This document shows positions 35,453 through 44,230 of a stretch of DNA of 64,000 nt, piece by piece. The DNA is from Nocardia neocaledoniensis (GTDB lineage Bacteria > Actinomycetota > Actinomycetes > Mycobacteriales > Mycobacteriaceae). The notes beneath the pieces are model-generated. The model saw nothing but the letters and a program-made list of their open reading frames with translations, was not told where the DNA came from and searched no databases. Location: NCBI RefSeq assembly GCF_003182135.1, contig NZ_QGTL01000001.1:682001-746000 (forward strand). Direction: 5' to 3'. The translations under genes and the position numbers were made by a program. Positions within the stretch are counted from its first letter, which is position 1. Each line of letters starts with the position of its first letter.

Positions 35453-36181
35453 TCAGGACCGAACCAGGGTGCCGATGTGTTCACCGGCGACCGCCCGGGC
35501 AATGTTGCCCTTGGTCAGCAAATTGAACACCAGAATCGGCATCTGGTTGTCCATGCAGAGACTGAAGCACGTGGCATCGGCCACCTTCAGGCCCTTTTCG
35601 AGCACTTCCTTGTACGTGATCTCGGTGTACATGCTCGCGTTCTTCTCCACGCGGGGGTCGGCGTCGAACACGCCGTCGACCGCCTTGGCCATCAGCACCA
35701 CGTCGGCGCCGATCTCGAGCGCGCGCTGGGCGGCCGTGGTGTCGGTGGAGAAGTACGGCATGCCCATACCGGCGCCGAAGATCACGACGCGGCCCTTCTC
35801 GAGGTGCCGCTTGGCGCGCAGCGGGAGGTACGGCTCGGCGACCTGGCCCATCGTGATGGCGGTCTGCACGCGCGTGTCGACCCCCTGCTTCTGCAGGAAG
35901 TCCTGCAGCGCAAGGCTGTTCATGACGGTGCCGAGCATGCCCATGTAGTCGGAGCGGGCGCGTTCCATGCCGCGCTCCTCGAGCTCGGCGCCGCGGAAGA
36001 AGTTGCCGCCGCCGATCACCACGGCCACCTGCACGCCGGTCTCGACGATCTCGGCGATCTGCTCGGCCACGGTCTGCACGACATCGGGATCGAGGCCGAC
36101 CCCACCGCCGCCGAACATCTCCCCACCCAGTTTGAGCAGCACCCGGCGGTATCCAGGGCGGTCGTTACCCGGGTCGGTCAT
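35453..36181 (-). CDS. pyrH: Uridylate kinase (UMP kinase)
   Basis: This 242-residue hexameric amino-acid-kinase-fold enzyme phosphorylates UMP in pyrimidine nucleotide synthesis. Typical segments are [12 protein letters not shown] (phosphate-binding Lys), [45 protein letters not shown] and a C-terminal [11 protein letters not shown] 36181 fits the family start. It is separated from tsf by about 200 bases containing a terminator hairpin, so pyrH-frr-cdsA probably has its own promoter. Confidence 0.97.
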   Translation of the reverse strand: MTDPGNDRPGYRRVLLKLGGEMFGGGGVGLDPDVVQTVAEQIAEIVETGVQVAVVIGGGNFFRGAELEERGMERARSDYMGMLGTVMNSLALQDFLQKQGVDTRVQTAITMGQVAEPYLPLRAKRHLEKGRVVIFGAGMGMPYFSTDTTAAQRALEIGADVVLMAKAVDGVFDADPRVEKNASMYTEITYKEVLEKGLKVADATCFSLCMDNQMPILVFNLLTKGNIARAVAGEHIGTLVRS

Positions 36182-36326
36182 GGGTGGTCGTCTCCTTCGG
36201 CGAGGTCGAGATCGGTCGAACTGCGGGCACGCGAATCGGCCGCACAGCAAGGCGAAGCGGCATCCATCCTGCCTTATCCGGTTCTGTTCACCGCACAAGA
36301 CCCCCTCGGCCGCCGCCGGGAATCGG

Positions 36327-36373
36327 CGAGAGCCCCTCGGGTGCAGACGTGCGCTGCTCCCGAGGGGCTCTCG
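36327..36373 (-). terminator. Terminator hairpin after rpsB-tsf
   Basis: CGAGAGCCCCTCGGG (36327-36341) and CCCGAGGGGCTCTCG (36359-36373) form a perfect 15-bp stem with a 17-base loop, starting 11 bases after the tsf stop. There is no T-run. It separates the rpsB-tsf unit from pyrH. Confidence 0.75.
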
Positions 36374-36383
36374 TCGGGCCGGA

Positions 36384-37208
36384 TCAGGCCTGGCCGACCT
36401 CGAAGCGGGCGAAGCGCTTCACGGTGACGCCGGCATCCTCCAGCAGGGCCTTGACGGTCTTCTTGGAGTCGGTGACGGCGGCCTGCTCGAGCAGAACGAC
36501 GTCCTTGAAGAAGCCGTTGACGCGGCCCTCGGTGATCTTCGGGAGGGCGGCCTCGGGCTTGCCCTCCTCACGCGCGGTCTGCTCGGCGATGCGGCGCTCG
36601 TTCTCGACGATGTCGGCCGGCACCTCCTCGCGGGTCAGGTACTTGGCCTTGAGCGCGGCGACCTGCATGCCGGCGGCACGCGCGGCCTCGGCGGCGGCGT
36701 CGCCCTCACCCTCGTACTCGACCAGCACGCCGACGGCGGGCGGCAGGTCCGAGGCACGCTTGTGCAGGTAGGTGGCGACCGGGCCGTCGAAGGAGACGAC
36801 GCGACGCAGTTCCAGCTTCTCGCCGATCTTGGCGGCCAGCGCCTGCACGGCCTCGTCGACGGTGCTGTCGGCCAGCTTGAGGGCCTTCAGCGCGTCCAGG
36901 TCGGCGGGCTTGGCGGCGGCGGCCGCGGTGACGACGGCGTCGGCCAGCTCCTGGAACTCCGCGTTCTTGGCGACGAAGTCGGTCTCGGAGTTGATCTCGA
37001 CCATGACGCCGTCCTTGGCGATGACCAGACCCTCGGCGGTCGCGCGCTCGGCGCGCTTGCCGACGTCCTTGGCGCCCTTGATGCGCAGCACCTCGACGGC
37101 CTTGTCGAAATCGCCGTCGGACTCGGCCAGCGCGTTCTTGCAGTCCATCATGCCGGAGCCGGTGAGCTCGCGGAGCCGCTTCACGTCAGCAGCGGTGTAG
37201 TTCGCCAT
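36384..37208 (-). CDS. tsf: Elongation factor Ts
   Basis: This 274-residue nucleotide-exchange factor serves EF-Tu. The N-terminal UBA-like region reads [34 protein letters not shown]. The core motif [16 protein letters not shown] carries the TDFV loop that contacts EF-Tu. The C-terminal half has VGVLVEYEG and [18 protein letters not shown]. It lies 108 bases downstream of rpsB and is followed by a strong hairpin, forming the classical rpsB-tsf operon. Confidence 0.97.
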   Translation of the reverse strand: MANYTAADVKRLRELTGSGMMDCKNALAESDGDFDKAVEVLRIKGAKDVGKRAERATAEGLVIAKDGVMVEINSETDFVAKNAEFQELADAVVTAAAAAKPADLDALKALKLADSTVDEAVQALAAKIGEKLELRRVVSFDGPVATYLHKRASDLPPAVGVLVEYEGEGDAAAEAARAAGMQVAALKAKYLTREEVPADIVENERRIAEQTAREEGKPEAALPKITEGRVNGFFKDVVLLEQAAVTDSKKTVKALLEDAGVTVKRFARFEVGQA

Positions 37209-37316
37209 CGGGGGCGAGCCTCCTCGTGTGTGGGGTGCTTGGGGGTTTACACCACCTTGCCGACCGCTTCTGAATTCAGAAGGGCCGGCAAGGTGAACGT
37301 AGAGCTACCGATCAGC

Positions 37317-38180
37317 TCAGAAGTCGGCCGGGGTGTGCTGCGCCGGGTCGGCCTTGACCTCGGCCGCGGCCTCGGCGGGCGTCTCGACGGCGGCCTCGGC
37401 GGCCGGGGTCGCCTGAGCCAGCAGCTCCTGCTCCCACTCGGCGAGCGGCTCACCGGCGCCGGCCTCGGGCTTCGCGTCGCCGGAAGCCTGGCCGGCGCGG
37501 GCCTGCACGCCCTCGGCCACCGCGGAGGCGACGACCTTGGTGAGCAGAGCGGCGGAACGGATCGCGTCGTCGTTACCCGGGATCGGGTAGTCGACCAGGT
37601 CGGGATCGCAGTTGGTGTCCAGGATCGCGATGACCGGGATGTTCAGCTTGCGGGCCTCGCCGACGGCGATGTGCTCCTTGTTGGTGTCGACGACCCAGAT
37701 GGCCGAGGGCACCTTGGCCATGTCGCGGATACCACCGAGGGTGCGGTCCAGCTTGGTCATCTCACGCGTGAGCATGAGGATTTCCTTCTTGGTGCGACCC
37801 TCGAAGCCACCGGTCTGCTCCATGGCCTCGAGCTCCTTCAGGCGCTGCAGGCGCTTGTGGACGGTCGAGAAGTTGGTGAGCATGCCACCCAGCCAGCGCT
37901 GGTTGACGTAGGGCATCCCGACGCGAGTCGCCTCGGCCGCGATCGACTCCTGGGCCTGCTTCTTGGTACCGACGAAGAGGACGGTGCCACCGTGGGCGAC
38001 GGTCTCCTTGACGAACTCGTAGGCCTTGTCGATGTAGGTCAGCGTCTGCTGCAGGTCGATGATGTAGATGCCGTTGCGGTCGGTGAAGATGAACCGCTTC
38101 ATCTTCGGGTTCCACCGACGAGTCTGGTGCCCGAAGTGCGCGCCGCTGTCGAGCAGCTGCTTCATGGTTACGACAGCCAT
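37317..38180 (-). CDS. rpsB: 30S ribosomal protein S2
   Basis: This 287-residue ribosomal protein has the conserved start [18 protein letters not shown], followed by [34 protein letters not shown] and [13 protein letters not shown]. The last 60 residues are an Ala/Glu/Pro-rich extension common in actinobacteria. ATG 38180 is fixed by homology. The 5' leader is about 250 bases if the -10 at 38442-38437 is right. That length would leave room for autogenous control by S2, known in other bacteria, but no conserved structure was recognised. Confidence 0.97.
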   Translation of the reverse strand: MAVVTMKQLLDSGAHFGHQTRRWNPKMKRFIFTDRNGIYIIDLQQTLTYIDKAYEFVKETVAHGGTVLFVGTKKQAQESIAAEATRVGMPYVNQRWLGGMLTNFSTVHKRLQRLKELEAMEQTGGFEGRTKKEILMLTREMTKLDRTLGGIRDMAKVPSAIWVVDTNKEHIAVGEARKLNIPVIAILDTNCDPDLVDYPIPGNDDAIRSAALLTKVVASAVAEGVQARAGQASGDAKPEAGAGEPLAEWEQELLAQATPAAEAAVETPAEAAAEVKADPAQHTPADF

Positions 38181-38588
38181 AGCTCCCGTATCTCTCTTTC
38201 GTTGCCGGTTGCCGCAGTCGATCGGCGATCGACTGCCCTGGCGCCACCGAAACCGCCGGACCCGATCGGAAAACCGGGACCAGCCGACGATTCCACTGTT
38301 CATCCGCTGGAGAACTCGCGCGGATCAGCCCTCTCGGACGTCTGCGTTGCGAGCGACGACCGGATGGACGAGCACAGGTGGCGCGCGAAGTCGGTCCGTG
38401 CCGTGCACATGCTGCTGAGCACAAACCGCGTTGATCAGTCTACGCGGACCGTGGCCAGGGCAGAAATCGCCCCCGCGCATCGCCCGCCGTCCGCCGCGGT
38501 GAAGTGCGCGATATCCACATCCGGTGAAGTTGTCCCCAATCGGCGAACGCGTCGCCCGGCGAGGTCGTTCGCCGTCGAGAGTTGGGGC
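38181..38588. other. Intergenic region: rpsB leader and promoter, no gene
   Basis: These 408 bases lie between rpsB and the divergent secreted-protein gene. The only elements I can support are the TAGACT -10-like hexamer and the CGATTTC box for rpsB, listed separately. No convincing open frame or RNA gene was found. Confidence 0.6.
38437..38469 (-). promoter_or_regulatory. Putative rpsB-tsf promoter with CGATTTC box
   Basis: TAGACT (38442-38437) fits the TANNNT -10. Twenty bases upstream lies CGATTTC (38469-38463). The same heptamer lies 21 bases upstream of the -10-like hexamer in the putative rplS and rpsP promoters. Confidence 0.55.
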
Positions 38589-39011
38589 ATGAACATCTTC
38601 GCACGCACCCTGATCTCGACGTTTTCGCTGGTATGCGCTCTGGGAGCGCTGGCTGCGCCCGCCACGGCGCAATCGGCTGCCGCTGCACCGGTGTGCTCCG
38701 GCACCCCATCGGAGGCGGTCCCCGGCCCCGTCGAGCGTCCACGACACGCACCGATCTGTTCCGGTGGTCCGTCGACGACGGCTCCCACGCCGAAGCCGAC
38801 ACCGCGACCCGTGCCGGTCCGGATCACCGTCCACGACCTGGCCACCGCGCCGCCCGCCTCGGCACGCGGCGAGGCCGCACCGGTCGAGGTCGAGATCGTC
38901 GTGCGCGGCGGTGGTACCGGCTCGGCGGCGGGGTTGCCCGCGGTGCTGCGTGACCTGGTGCGCGCGCTGGCCACGCCGCAGCGTGTACCGACACCGCGCC
39001 CGCACCGCTGA
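38589..39011 (+). CDS. Secreted Pro-rich protein with repeated CSG-PS motif, unknown
   Basis: This 140-residue protein has a clear signal peptide (ARTLISTFSLVCALGALAAP, cleavage near ATAQS). The mature N-terminal part has the repeated motif VCSGTPSEAVPGP and ICSGGPSTTAPTP, two cysteines that could bridge. A Thr/Pro-rich stretch and a short beta-like segment (VRITVHDLA, VEVEIVVRGGG) follow. I recognise no family. It is read in the same direction as the M23 peptidase gene, which starts 8 bases after its stop, so the two are probably co-expressed at the cell surface. Confidence 0.65.
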   Translation: MNIFARTLISTFSLVCALGALAAPATAQSAAAAPVCSGTPSEAVPGPVERPRHAPICSGGPSTTAPTPKPTPRPVPVRITVHDLATAPPASARGEAAPVEVEIVVRGGGTGSAAGLPAVLRDLVRALATPQRVPTPRPHR

Positions 39012-39019
39012 GTCCAGGC

Positions 39020-39718
39020 ATGGGCAAGCACCGGCGCCGCCGCTCGCGGCGCGGTCATCACCGCTGCGGCACCGCCGGCGGTCAGCCGCTCGATCCCCGC
39101 CGCCGCCCTGGCCGCCCGCCATCAACGGCGTGGGCCAGCGGCCGGCGCTTCAGGAGCGTGGTGGCCCAGACTTCTTCCTCGGGCAGCGGCCGAACGGTGG
39201 TGGCGCTGGTGCGCGCCGCTGTCGCGATGCTGGCGCTGGTCCTGGTTCTGCTCGCCGGGACGGCCGTCGCCGAGGCGGCGGAACCGGGAGCGTTCGGGTG
39301 GCCGCTGCGGCCGCGGCCGACCGTGGAGCGACGGTTCGACAAGCCGGAACGGAACTGGCTGCCGGGACATCGCGGCGTGGATCTGGCGGGTTCCGCAGGC
39401 CAGGCGGTACTGGCGGCCGGCGACGGCATCGTGGTGTTCGCCGGCGTCGTGGCGGACAAATCAGTGGTGTCGATCGATCACGCGGGCGGACTCAGGACCA
39501 CGTACGAGCCGGTCGAGCCCCAGGTCTCGGTCGGCGCGCGGGTCACCAGGGGAACTCCGATCGGCACGCTGGTGGCCGGGCACGAGGGGTGTCCGGCCGC
39601 CGCCTGCCTGCACTGGGGCGCGCGCCGGGAAGCGTCCGAGCACGGCAGACGCGAGTACGTCGACCCGCTCGGCCTGCTGCACGAGGTGCCGGTGCGGTTG
39701 AAACCGATGGTGACCTGA
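39020..39718 (+). CDS. M23-family peptidoglycan peptidase (LytM domain, Rv2891-like)
   Basis: This 232-residue exported protein has an Arg-rich leader of about 60 residues, one hydrophobic segment (AAVAMLALVLVLLAGTAVA) and a C-terminal M23 domain. Zinc-site residues are visible as HRGVDL (first His and Asp) and LHWG (last His), with a further conserved glycine-rich turn AAGDGIVVFAG. These enzymes cut peptide crosslinks in the cell wall. An ortholog lies beside rpsB in mycobacteria (Rv2891). The true start may be further in, since the leader is unusually long and basic. Confidence 0.88.
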   Translation: MGKHRRRRSRRGHHRCGTAGGQPLDPRRRPGRPPSTAWASGRRFRSVVAQTSSSGSGRTVVALVRAAVAMLALVLVLLAGTAVAEAAEPGAFGWPLRPRPTVERRFDKPERNWLPGHRGVDLAGSAGQAVLAAGDGIVVFAGVVADKSVVSIDHAGGLRTTYEPVEPQVSVGARVTRGTPIGTLVAGHEGCPAAACLHWGARREASEHGRREYVDPLGLLHEVPVRLKPMVT

Positions 39719-39763
39719 GGCACTGCTCGTCCGAAGCCGCGGTACCGGGACCACAATCGGGAC

Positions 39764-40276
39764 ATGGCAGCGTCCTCAGCACCCTTCACCTACTCGGAAA
39801 CAGGTGCCACCCGCGCGCAGATGCCCACGGGCTACCACGTGTTCCGGCTTCGGCGCGCGATCGGCCGCGGCCGCGACCTCTTCGACCGGAGTGCCGAGCA
39901 CGTCCTCGCGTTCGGCATCCAGCGCGATGTCGGCGCCTTCCGCGGCGCCGACAGCGAAAAGGCGCAGGCCGGTACGGAGTTGACGGTGCGGATCGGATTC
40001 GGGCCGATCGGCGTCACCGCCCCCTGCCGCGTCGTCTATGTCCTCGACGAACCGCACCGACGCGGATTCGCCTACGGCACACTGCCCGGCCATCCGCTGA
40101 TCGGCGAGGAATTGTTCGCCGTCGAATTCGACCCGACCGATGACACGGTGTACGGCCTGATCACCGCGTTCTCGCGGCCGGGCACCTGGTACGTGGGCCT
40201 GGGGCAGCCGCTGGTCCGCCTCGTCCAACGCTGGTTCGCCCACCGCTACCTGAACACGCTGGCCACCACTCTGTGA
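39764..40276 (+). CDS. DUF1990 protein, copy 1
   Basis: This 170-residue cytoplasmic protein of the DUF1990 family (all-beta, function unknown) has the core segments FTYSETGATRA, YHVFRLRRAIGRGRDLF, ELTVRIGFGPIGVTAPCRV-(V)YV, RRGFAYGTLPGHPLIGEE and AFSRPGTWY. The next gene is a close paralog with the same length, so this is a tandem duplication. A short similar stretch precedes both starts (ACAATCGG before the ATG). No signal or membrane segment is seen. Confidence 0.87.
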   Translation: MAASSAPFTYSETGATRAQMPTGYHVFRLRRAIGRGRDLFDRSAEHVLAFGIQRDVGAFRGADSEKAQAGTELTVRIGFGPIGVTAPCRVVYVLDEPHRRGFAYGTLPGHPLIGEELFAVEFDPTDDTVYGLITAFSRPGTWYVGLGQPLVRLVQRWFAHRYLNTLATTL

Positions 40277-40459
40277 ACCGCTCACACTCGGCCGGGGCGA
40301 GACGCAGGGGAGCGCCGCAGGAACCACGCGTGCGGCGCGGGAGACAGCCGTCCGCACGGCGGGCAAGATCGGAACGCCGTGGAACCGGGCCGGGTGACGT
40401 GACGAAGCGCTCGCACGAGTTGGTGGCGTCGTCGGCGGCGCCGAGGCGACAATCGGACC

Positions 40460-40972
40460 ATGGCCGACAACGGAGTGCCGTTCACCTATCCCGACGTGGG
40501 CGCGACGCGCACGTCCTTCCCGGCCGGATATCAACAGCTCCGGCATCGGCGGTTGATCGGCCACGGCCGGGACCTGTTCGAACGGGCGGCGGCGCACATC
40601 TTCGACTTCGGAATGCAGAAGGGAGTCGGCATCTTCCAGCATGCCGACACCGAAACCGCCGAAGCGGGTACGGCATTGACGGTGCGGCTCGGCATCGGCC
40701 CGATCGGGATCACCGCCCCCTGCCGCATCGTCTATGTGCTACACGAGCCGAACCGTCGTGGGTTCGCCTACGGCACGCTGCCCGGCCACCCGGAGATCGG
40801 CGAGGAACTGTTCGCCGTCGAATACGACCCCACCGACGAGTCCGTCCACGGCCTGGTCACCGCGTTCTCGCGCCCCGGCGCGTGGTACACCCGGCTCGGC
40901 GGACCGATCCCCCGTGGGTTCCAGCGCTGGTTCGCCCACCGCTACTTGAAGACGCTGCCCAACAGTCACTGA
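40460..40972 (+). CDS. DUF1990 protein, copy 2
   Basis: This is the second of two tandem DUF1990 genes, also 170 residues. It repeats nearly every landmark of copy 1: FTYPDVGATRT, IGHGRDLFERA, LTVRLGIGPIGITAPCRI-(V)YV, RRGFAYGTLPGHPEIGEE and AFSRPGAWYTRLG, ending FAHRYLKTL. The two differ most in the surface-like segment after residue 45. The 183 bases between them hold no gene. Function is unknown; both look intact, so division of roles is possible. Confidence 0.87.
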   Translation: MADNGVPFTYPDVGATRTSFPAGYQQLRHRRLIGHGRDLFERAAAHIFDFGMQKGVGIFQHADTETAEAGTALTVRLGIGPIGITAPCRIVYVLHEPNRRGFAYGTLPGHPEIGEELFAVEYDPTDESVHGLVTAFSRPGAWYTRLGGPIPRGFQRWFAHRYLKTLPNSH

Positions 40973-41649
40973 ACCGATCGGCAGGATCACCTACGGATTG
41001 CCCAGCGGCGTGGGTTCCTCTGTTTCGGCAGGCGGCTCCGTCAGCCCAACAGGTCCGCCGCCTCACCTGTACTCCGTCGTGCGGCGGCCGGGTCACCCGG
41101 CCGCGGGCATCCGGTGTGCCGCTCGCAGACATACCAGTCGAGCAGCTGCGCAAGAACGCCGTCGCCGCGCGGGACGGTGGCTGGTCACCCGGCAGGGGCA
41201 GCGCTGGACCGGACTCGAGGACTCCGCCGACTGCCCGTGGCGACGTCGGTCAGGTCGCTGTTGTCGGTCGCCGTCGTCGACAGCGACCGGCATCGCGAAG
41301 TCGGCGCCATCGGCGCGGCAGAGCCGGCGACCGATCTCGCCATCGCGCTGCCTGGCCGGACCGCTACCGAGAATCGCATCGTCACAATCGGAAAATGATG
41401 TGCTGCAATACTTTCGACCTTCGGGCGCGAGCACGTCGCGAGATCGACAACCAGCCGCATCGCACTGACGAGACCGCGGGTTCGCCTTCTCCCGTCGATC
41501 ATCCGAGGCCGACATCTCGCCCGAGTTGAGCGCACACCACCACTCGGGCTGCGATCGATTCCGGACCGGTCGGCACCGCGCGCGGGTCGGCGCGGTTGCG
41601 GCTCGGCAGGGCCGGCGGGCGGCAAGATGGACCTTCGGAGGTGGTGGTG
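40973..41649. other. 677-base intergenic region, no convincing gene
   Basis: Several frames are open here on both strands, but their translations are Arg/Ser/Pro-rich with no domain, no good ribosome binding site and no partner. I regard them as high-GC shadow frames. No tRNA, transposon end or palindrome stood out. Confidence 0.55.
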
Positions 41650-42015
41650 ATGGTGTTGCCCGAGGTCGGGGGCGAGTCCGAGGACGGGGAAGGGGAGGTC
41701 GACTACCGGTTCACGCTCGCCAACGAGCGGACGTTCCTGGCATGGATCCGGACCGCCCTGGGTCTGCTGGCGGGTGGCGTCGCGGTGCACACGCTGGTGC
41801 AGCCACTCCGGCTCGCGGGTTTCGGCGGAATCATCGCCGTCAGCTGCTTGATCATGTCGTTCGCGGTGGCGCTGGGGGCATTTCGGCACTGGCAGCGGGT
41901 GAACGTCGCCATGCGCGGAGGCGCGCCGTTACCGGGGACGATCCTGGTGCCCGTGCTGTCCGTCGGCGTGGCGGTCGTGGCGGTCCTCGCCTGCCTGGCG
42001 GTGCTGCTGTCATGA
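41650..42015 (+). CDS. DUF202 (YidH-type) membrane protein
   Basis: This 121-residue protein has the DUF202 pattern: a short hydrophilic N-terminus, the conserved FTLANERTFLAWIRTALGL leading into the first transmembrane helix, then two more helices (IIAVSCLIMSFAVALGAF and LVPVLSVGVAVVAVLACL) separated by RHWQRVNVAMRGG. ATG 41650 is six bases after GGAGGTG. Its stop overlaps the ATG of a decayed DUF202 copy in an ATGA quartet. In other genomes two DUF202 genes stand as a coupled pair, which was probably the ancestral arrangement here. Function is unknown. Confidence 0.88.
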   Translation: MVLPEVGGESEDGEGEVDYRFTLANERTFLAWIRTALGLLAGGVAVHTLVQPLRLAGFGGIIAVSCLIMSFAVALGAFRHWQRVNVAMRGGAPLPGTILVPVLSVGVAVVAVLACLAVLLS

Positions 42016-42250
42016 CCGCGCAGACTCCGGCGGCCGCGGCCGGTACAGCGCCGGCATGGCGAGATACCTCGCTCGACATGCCGGGTCGCACACTCGTCCC
42101 CGCCTACGCGGTGGCCGGCGACGGATGGCCGACCGATGCGCTCGGGTCTCCGGGGACCTGGCCTGGGGGATGGATGCGGCGGCCGGAGGTCGCTCACGCG
42201 CGACGAGCTCCCGACCACGAGTCGCTGTGCTCCCCGAGGGCCCGGTGGCG
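42012..42250 (+). pseudogene. Decayed DUF202 copy A
   Basis: From ATG 42012 the translation MTAQTPAAAAGTAPAWRDTS ... GDGWPTDAL parallels the intact gene at 42488 (MTAPTLASERTALAWRRTSL ... ADGWPTLAL). It keeps spacing and the W-x-x-T-S and DGWPT landmarks but loses the hydrophobic helices. The frame stays open by chance, as is common at this GC content, but no membrane segment remains. The start overlaps the stop of the upstream DUF202 gene. Confidence 0.65.
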
Positions 42251-42255
42251 TTGTC

Positions 42256-42487
42256 GTGACCGTGCCGCCGACGCCGGACTCGGAACGCACGGTGCCCGCG
42301 CGGCGGTGCACATCGCCGACAATTCGGCCGGCGGCGGACGCGACCGCGCTCGCGATGGTGCGCGAGCACGGCATCGAGGCGGCGGATCGTGCGCTCATAT
42401 CCACCCGCGATGTCACCTCCGACGGCAGGCTGACCGTCGTGCATCTCTGCGACGTGGCGTCCCCTGCGCTCGTGCGGTGGTGCTGTC
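42256..42487 (+). pseudogene. Decayed DUF202 copy B
   Basis: GTG 42256 begins MTVPPTPDSERTVPARRCTS, again matching the N-terminus of the intact gene (SERTALAWRRTS). After an unrelated stretch, RALISTRDVTSDGRLTVVHL parallels CALLFAHEVTADGWPTLALP. Even the bases before the start (GCGTTGTCGTGACC) resemble those before copies A and C. Hydrophobic helices are gone. This appears to be a second relic from a tandem amplification. Confidence 0.65.
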
Positions 42488-42796
42488 GTGACAGCGCCGA
42501 CCCTGGCTTCGGAGCGCACGGCGCTGGCTTGGCGGCGGACGTCGCTCGGGGCGGCGGGCTGTGCGCTCCTGTTCGCGCATGAAGTGACAGCAGACGGCTG
42601 GCCGACGCTGGCGCTTCCGCTGGTCGCTGCCGCGGCCGCGCTGCTTCTGAGTCTGCTCGGGTGGTCGCGCGGTCGTTCGCTGCATCAGGGGCGGGTGACG
42701 GCGGGTGCGCGGCTTGTGGCGATCACGACGACGGCGGTGGCCGTGATGGCACTCATCGCCGTCGGGGGTGTCGTACTCGATCGGTTGACCGGCTGA
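42488..42796 (+). CDS. DUF202 membrane protein, intact copy C
   Basis: This 102-residue DUF202 protein has SERTALAWRRTSLGAAGCAL at the N-terminus and three hydrophobic stretches (the last AVAVMALIAVGGVVLD). It is the shorter type usually paired with a YidH-like partner, here the gene at 41650. GTG 42488 fits the family start. Two decayed copies lie between the pair. Role unknown. Confidence 0.85.
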   Translation: MTAPTLASERTALAWRRTSLGAAGCALLFAHEVTADGWPTLALPLVAAAAALLLSLLGWSRGRSLHQGRVTAGARLVAITTTAVAVMALIAVGGVVLDRLTG

Positions 42797-42861
42797 CCGT
42801 CCGAGTTCCGGCCTCAGAATTCGCTCGACCCCCTCGATCACCCCGATTACCCTCGACGAGC

Positions 42862-43230
42862 ATGACTCCCGAAGCGTCGGATCAGCTCGCCCCCGCCCTG
42901 CGGGACCGGCTGCGCGCTGCCCTGAAGCCCGCCATGAAGGCGCGTGACCGCAGCGCGGTCTCGGCACTGCGCTCGGCGCTGGGAGCCATCGACAACGCCG
43001 AAGCCGTCGACGCCACGGATGTGAAGGCCGGTGCGCTGGAAGTCAGCGCCATCGGTCTCGGTGCCGCCGAAGTCAGCCGCCGCCACCTCACCGAAGCCGA
43101 CATCGAAGCCATCGTGCGCCGCGAGATCGACGAAAGACGCGCCACCGCACTCGAATACGAGCGCCTCGGCGCCACCGACCGCAGTGCGGACCTGAGCGCA
43201 CAGGCCGATACCCTGGCGGCTCTGCTGTAA
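42862..43230 (+). CDS. GatB/YqeY-domain protein
   Basis: This short 122-residue member of the YqeY family is related to the tail domain of the GatB amidotransferase subunit that binds tRNA. Key segments are LRAALKPAMKARDRSAVSALRSALGAIDNAE and the C-terminal ERLGATDRSADLSAQADTL. The middle linker is shorter than in many relatives, which run near 150 residues. ATG 42862 is fixed by the homologous start. It is convergent with xerC, with a terminator-like hairpin between. A role in translation is possible but not shown. Confidence 0.85.
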   Translation: MTPEASDQLAPALRDRLRAALKPAMKARDRSAVSALRSALGAIDNAEAVDATDVKAGALEVSAIGLGAAEVSRRHLTEADIEAIVRREIDERRATALEYERLGATDRSADLSAQADTLAALL

Positions 43231-43274
43231 CGGTGGGTCCGTCCCCGCTCTGCAGCAGACGGCGGAAGGTTTGG

Positions 43275-43305
43275 CGCCGACCGCACAAGGCCGTCCCGGT
43301 CGGCG
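43275..43305. terminator. Bidirectional terminator hairpin between the YqeY-like gene and xerC
   Basis: CGCCGACCG (43275-43283) and CGGTCGGCG (43297-43305) form a 9-bp stem with a 13-base loop, directly beside the xerC stop and 45 bases after the YqeY-like stop. It could serve both convergent genes. Confidence 0.55.
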
Positions 43306-43306
43306 T

Positions 43307-44230
43307 TCAGGCGCGCGGGTGGGCCTGGTCGTGAACGCGTTTGAGGCGTTCGACCGAGACGTGGGTGTAGAGCTGGGTGGTGGCCATGCTGGCGTGGCCG
43401 AGGAGTTCCTGCACGACGCGCAGGTCGGCCCCGCCCTCCAGGAGATGGGTGGCGGCGGTGTGGCGCAGGCCGTGCGGGCCCATGTCGGGGGCGCCGGGGA
43501 TGGCGGCGACGGTGTCGTGGACGACGGTTCTGGCTTGGCGCTGGTCGAGGCGGCGGCCGCGTTGCCCGAGCAGGAGCGCGCGGCCGGAGTGGTCGTTGAC
43601 GAGGGAAGGCCGGCCGGCGCGCAGCCAGGCATCGAGTGCCGTGTCGGCTGGCCCGCCGAACGGCACCGAGCGTTCCTTGTTCCCCTTGCCGAGGACCCGG
43701 ACGAGGCGGCGTTCCCGGTCGATGTCGTCGATGTCGAGGCCGCACAGTTCGCTCACGCGAATGCCGGTGGCATACAGCAGTTCGACGATCAGCCGGTCGC
43801 GCAGCGCCATCGGATCCTGTTGAGCCGCCCCGGATTCCGCCGCGTCCATCGCCTGGACGGCCTGGCCACGCGCCAGCACCGCGGGCAGCACCCGGTGCGC
43901 CCTCGGCGCCTGCAGCCGGAGGCCGGGGTCGATACCGAGCCGTCCGGTGTCGGTGAGCCAGGCGGTGAAAGTCTTTGCGGCCGAGGCTCGCCGGGACAGA
44001 GTTGTGCGCGCCGCTCCGGTTGCCGCGAGCTCTGCCAGCCACGACCGCAGCAACGGCAGGTCCAGCTCGCGCACGGCCGAATCCGGCGACCGCGCGTACA
44101 GGTGTTCCAGCAGCGATCGCACGTCCCCGAGGTACGCCCGAACCGTGTGCGCCGACCGATTCCGCCCCAGCCGCAGATGCCGCCCGAACTCGGTGAGCAG
44201 CGCGGTCAGATCATCGGGCAACACATCCAT
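43307..44230 (-). CDS. xerC: Site-specific tyrosine recombinase XerC
   Basis: This 307-residue tyrosine recombinase resolves chromosome dimers at dif together with XerD. The N-terminal SAM-like core-binding domain spans residues 1-110 ([20 protein letters not shown]). The catalytic domain shows Arg in TGIRVSEL, Lys in [10 protein letters not shown], His-x-x-Arg in HGLRHTAAT, His in [11 protein letters not shown] and Tyr in LYTHV. ATG 44230 fits mycobacterial XerC (298 residues). It keeps the conserved place downstream of dprA, although the viuB gene found between them in M. tuberculosis is absent. Confidence 0.95.
   Translation of the reverse strand: MDVLPDDLTALLTEFGRHLRLGRNRSAHTVRAYLGDVRSLLEHLYARSPDSAVRELDLPLLRSWLAELAATGAARTTLSRRASAAKTFTAWLTDTGRLGIDPGLRLQAPRAHRVLPAVLARGQAVQAMDAAESGAAQQDPMALRDRLIVELLYATGIRVSELCGLDIDDIDRERRLVRVLGKGNKERSVPFGGPADTALDAWLRAGRPSLVNDHSGRALLLGQRGRRLDQRQARTVVHDTVAAIPGAPDMGPHGLRHTAATHLLEGGADLRVVQELLGHASMATTQLYTHVSVERLKRVHDQAHPRA

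Noticed and set aside
35967..39011. A 1014-residue open frame on the plus strand across pyrH, tsf and rpsB
   Set aside because: It is antisense to three certain genes. Only its last 140 codons, from ATG 38589, look real; the rest is a product of high-GC codon bias.
41093..41515. A 140-residue minus-strand frame and overlapping plus-strand frames downstream of the DUF1990 pair
   Set aside because: No start signal, no domain, and the translations are Arg/Ser/Pro-rich like other shadow frames.
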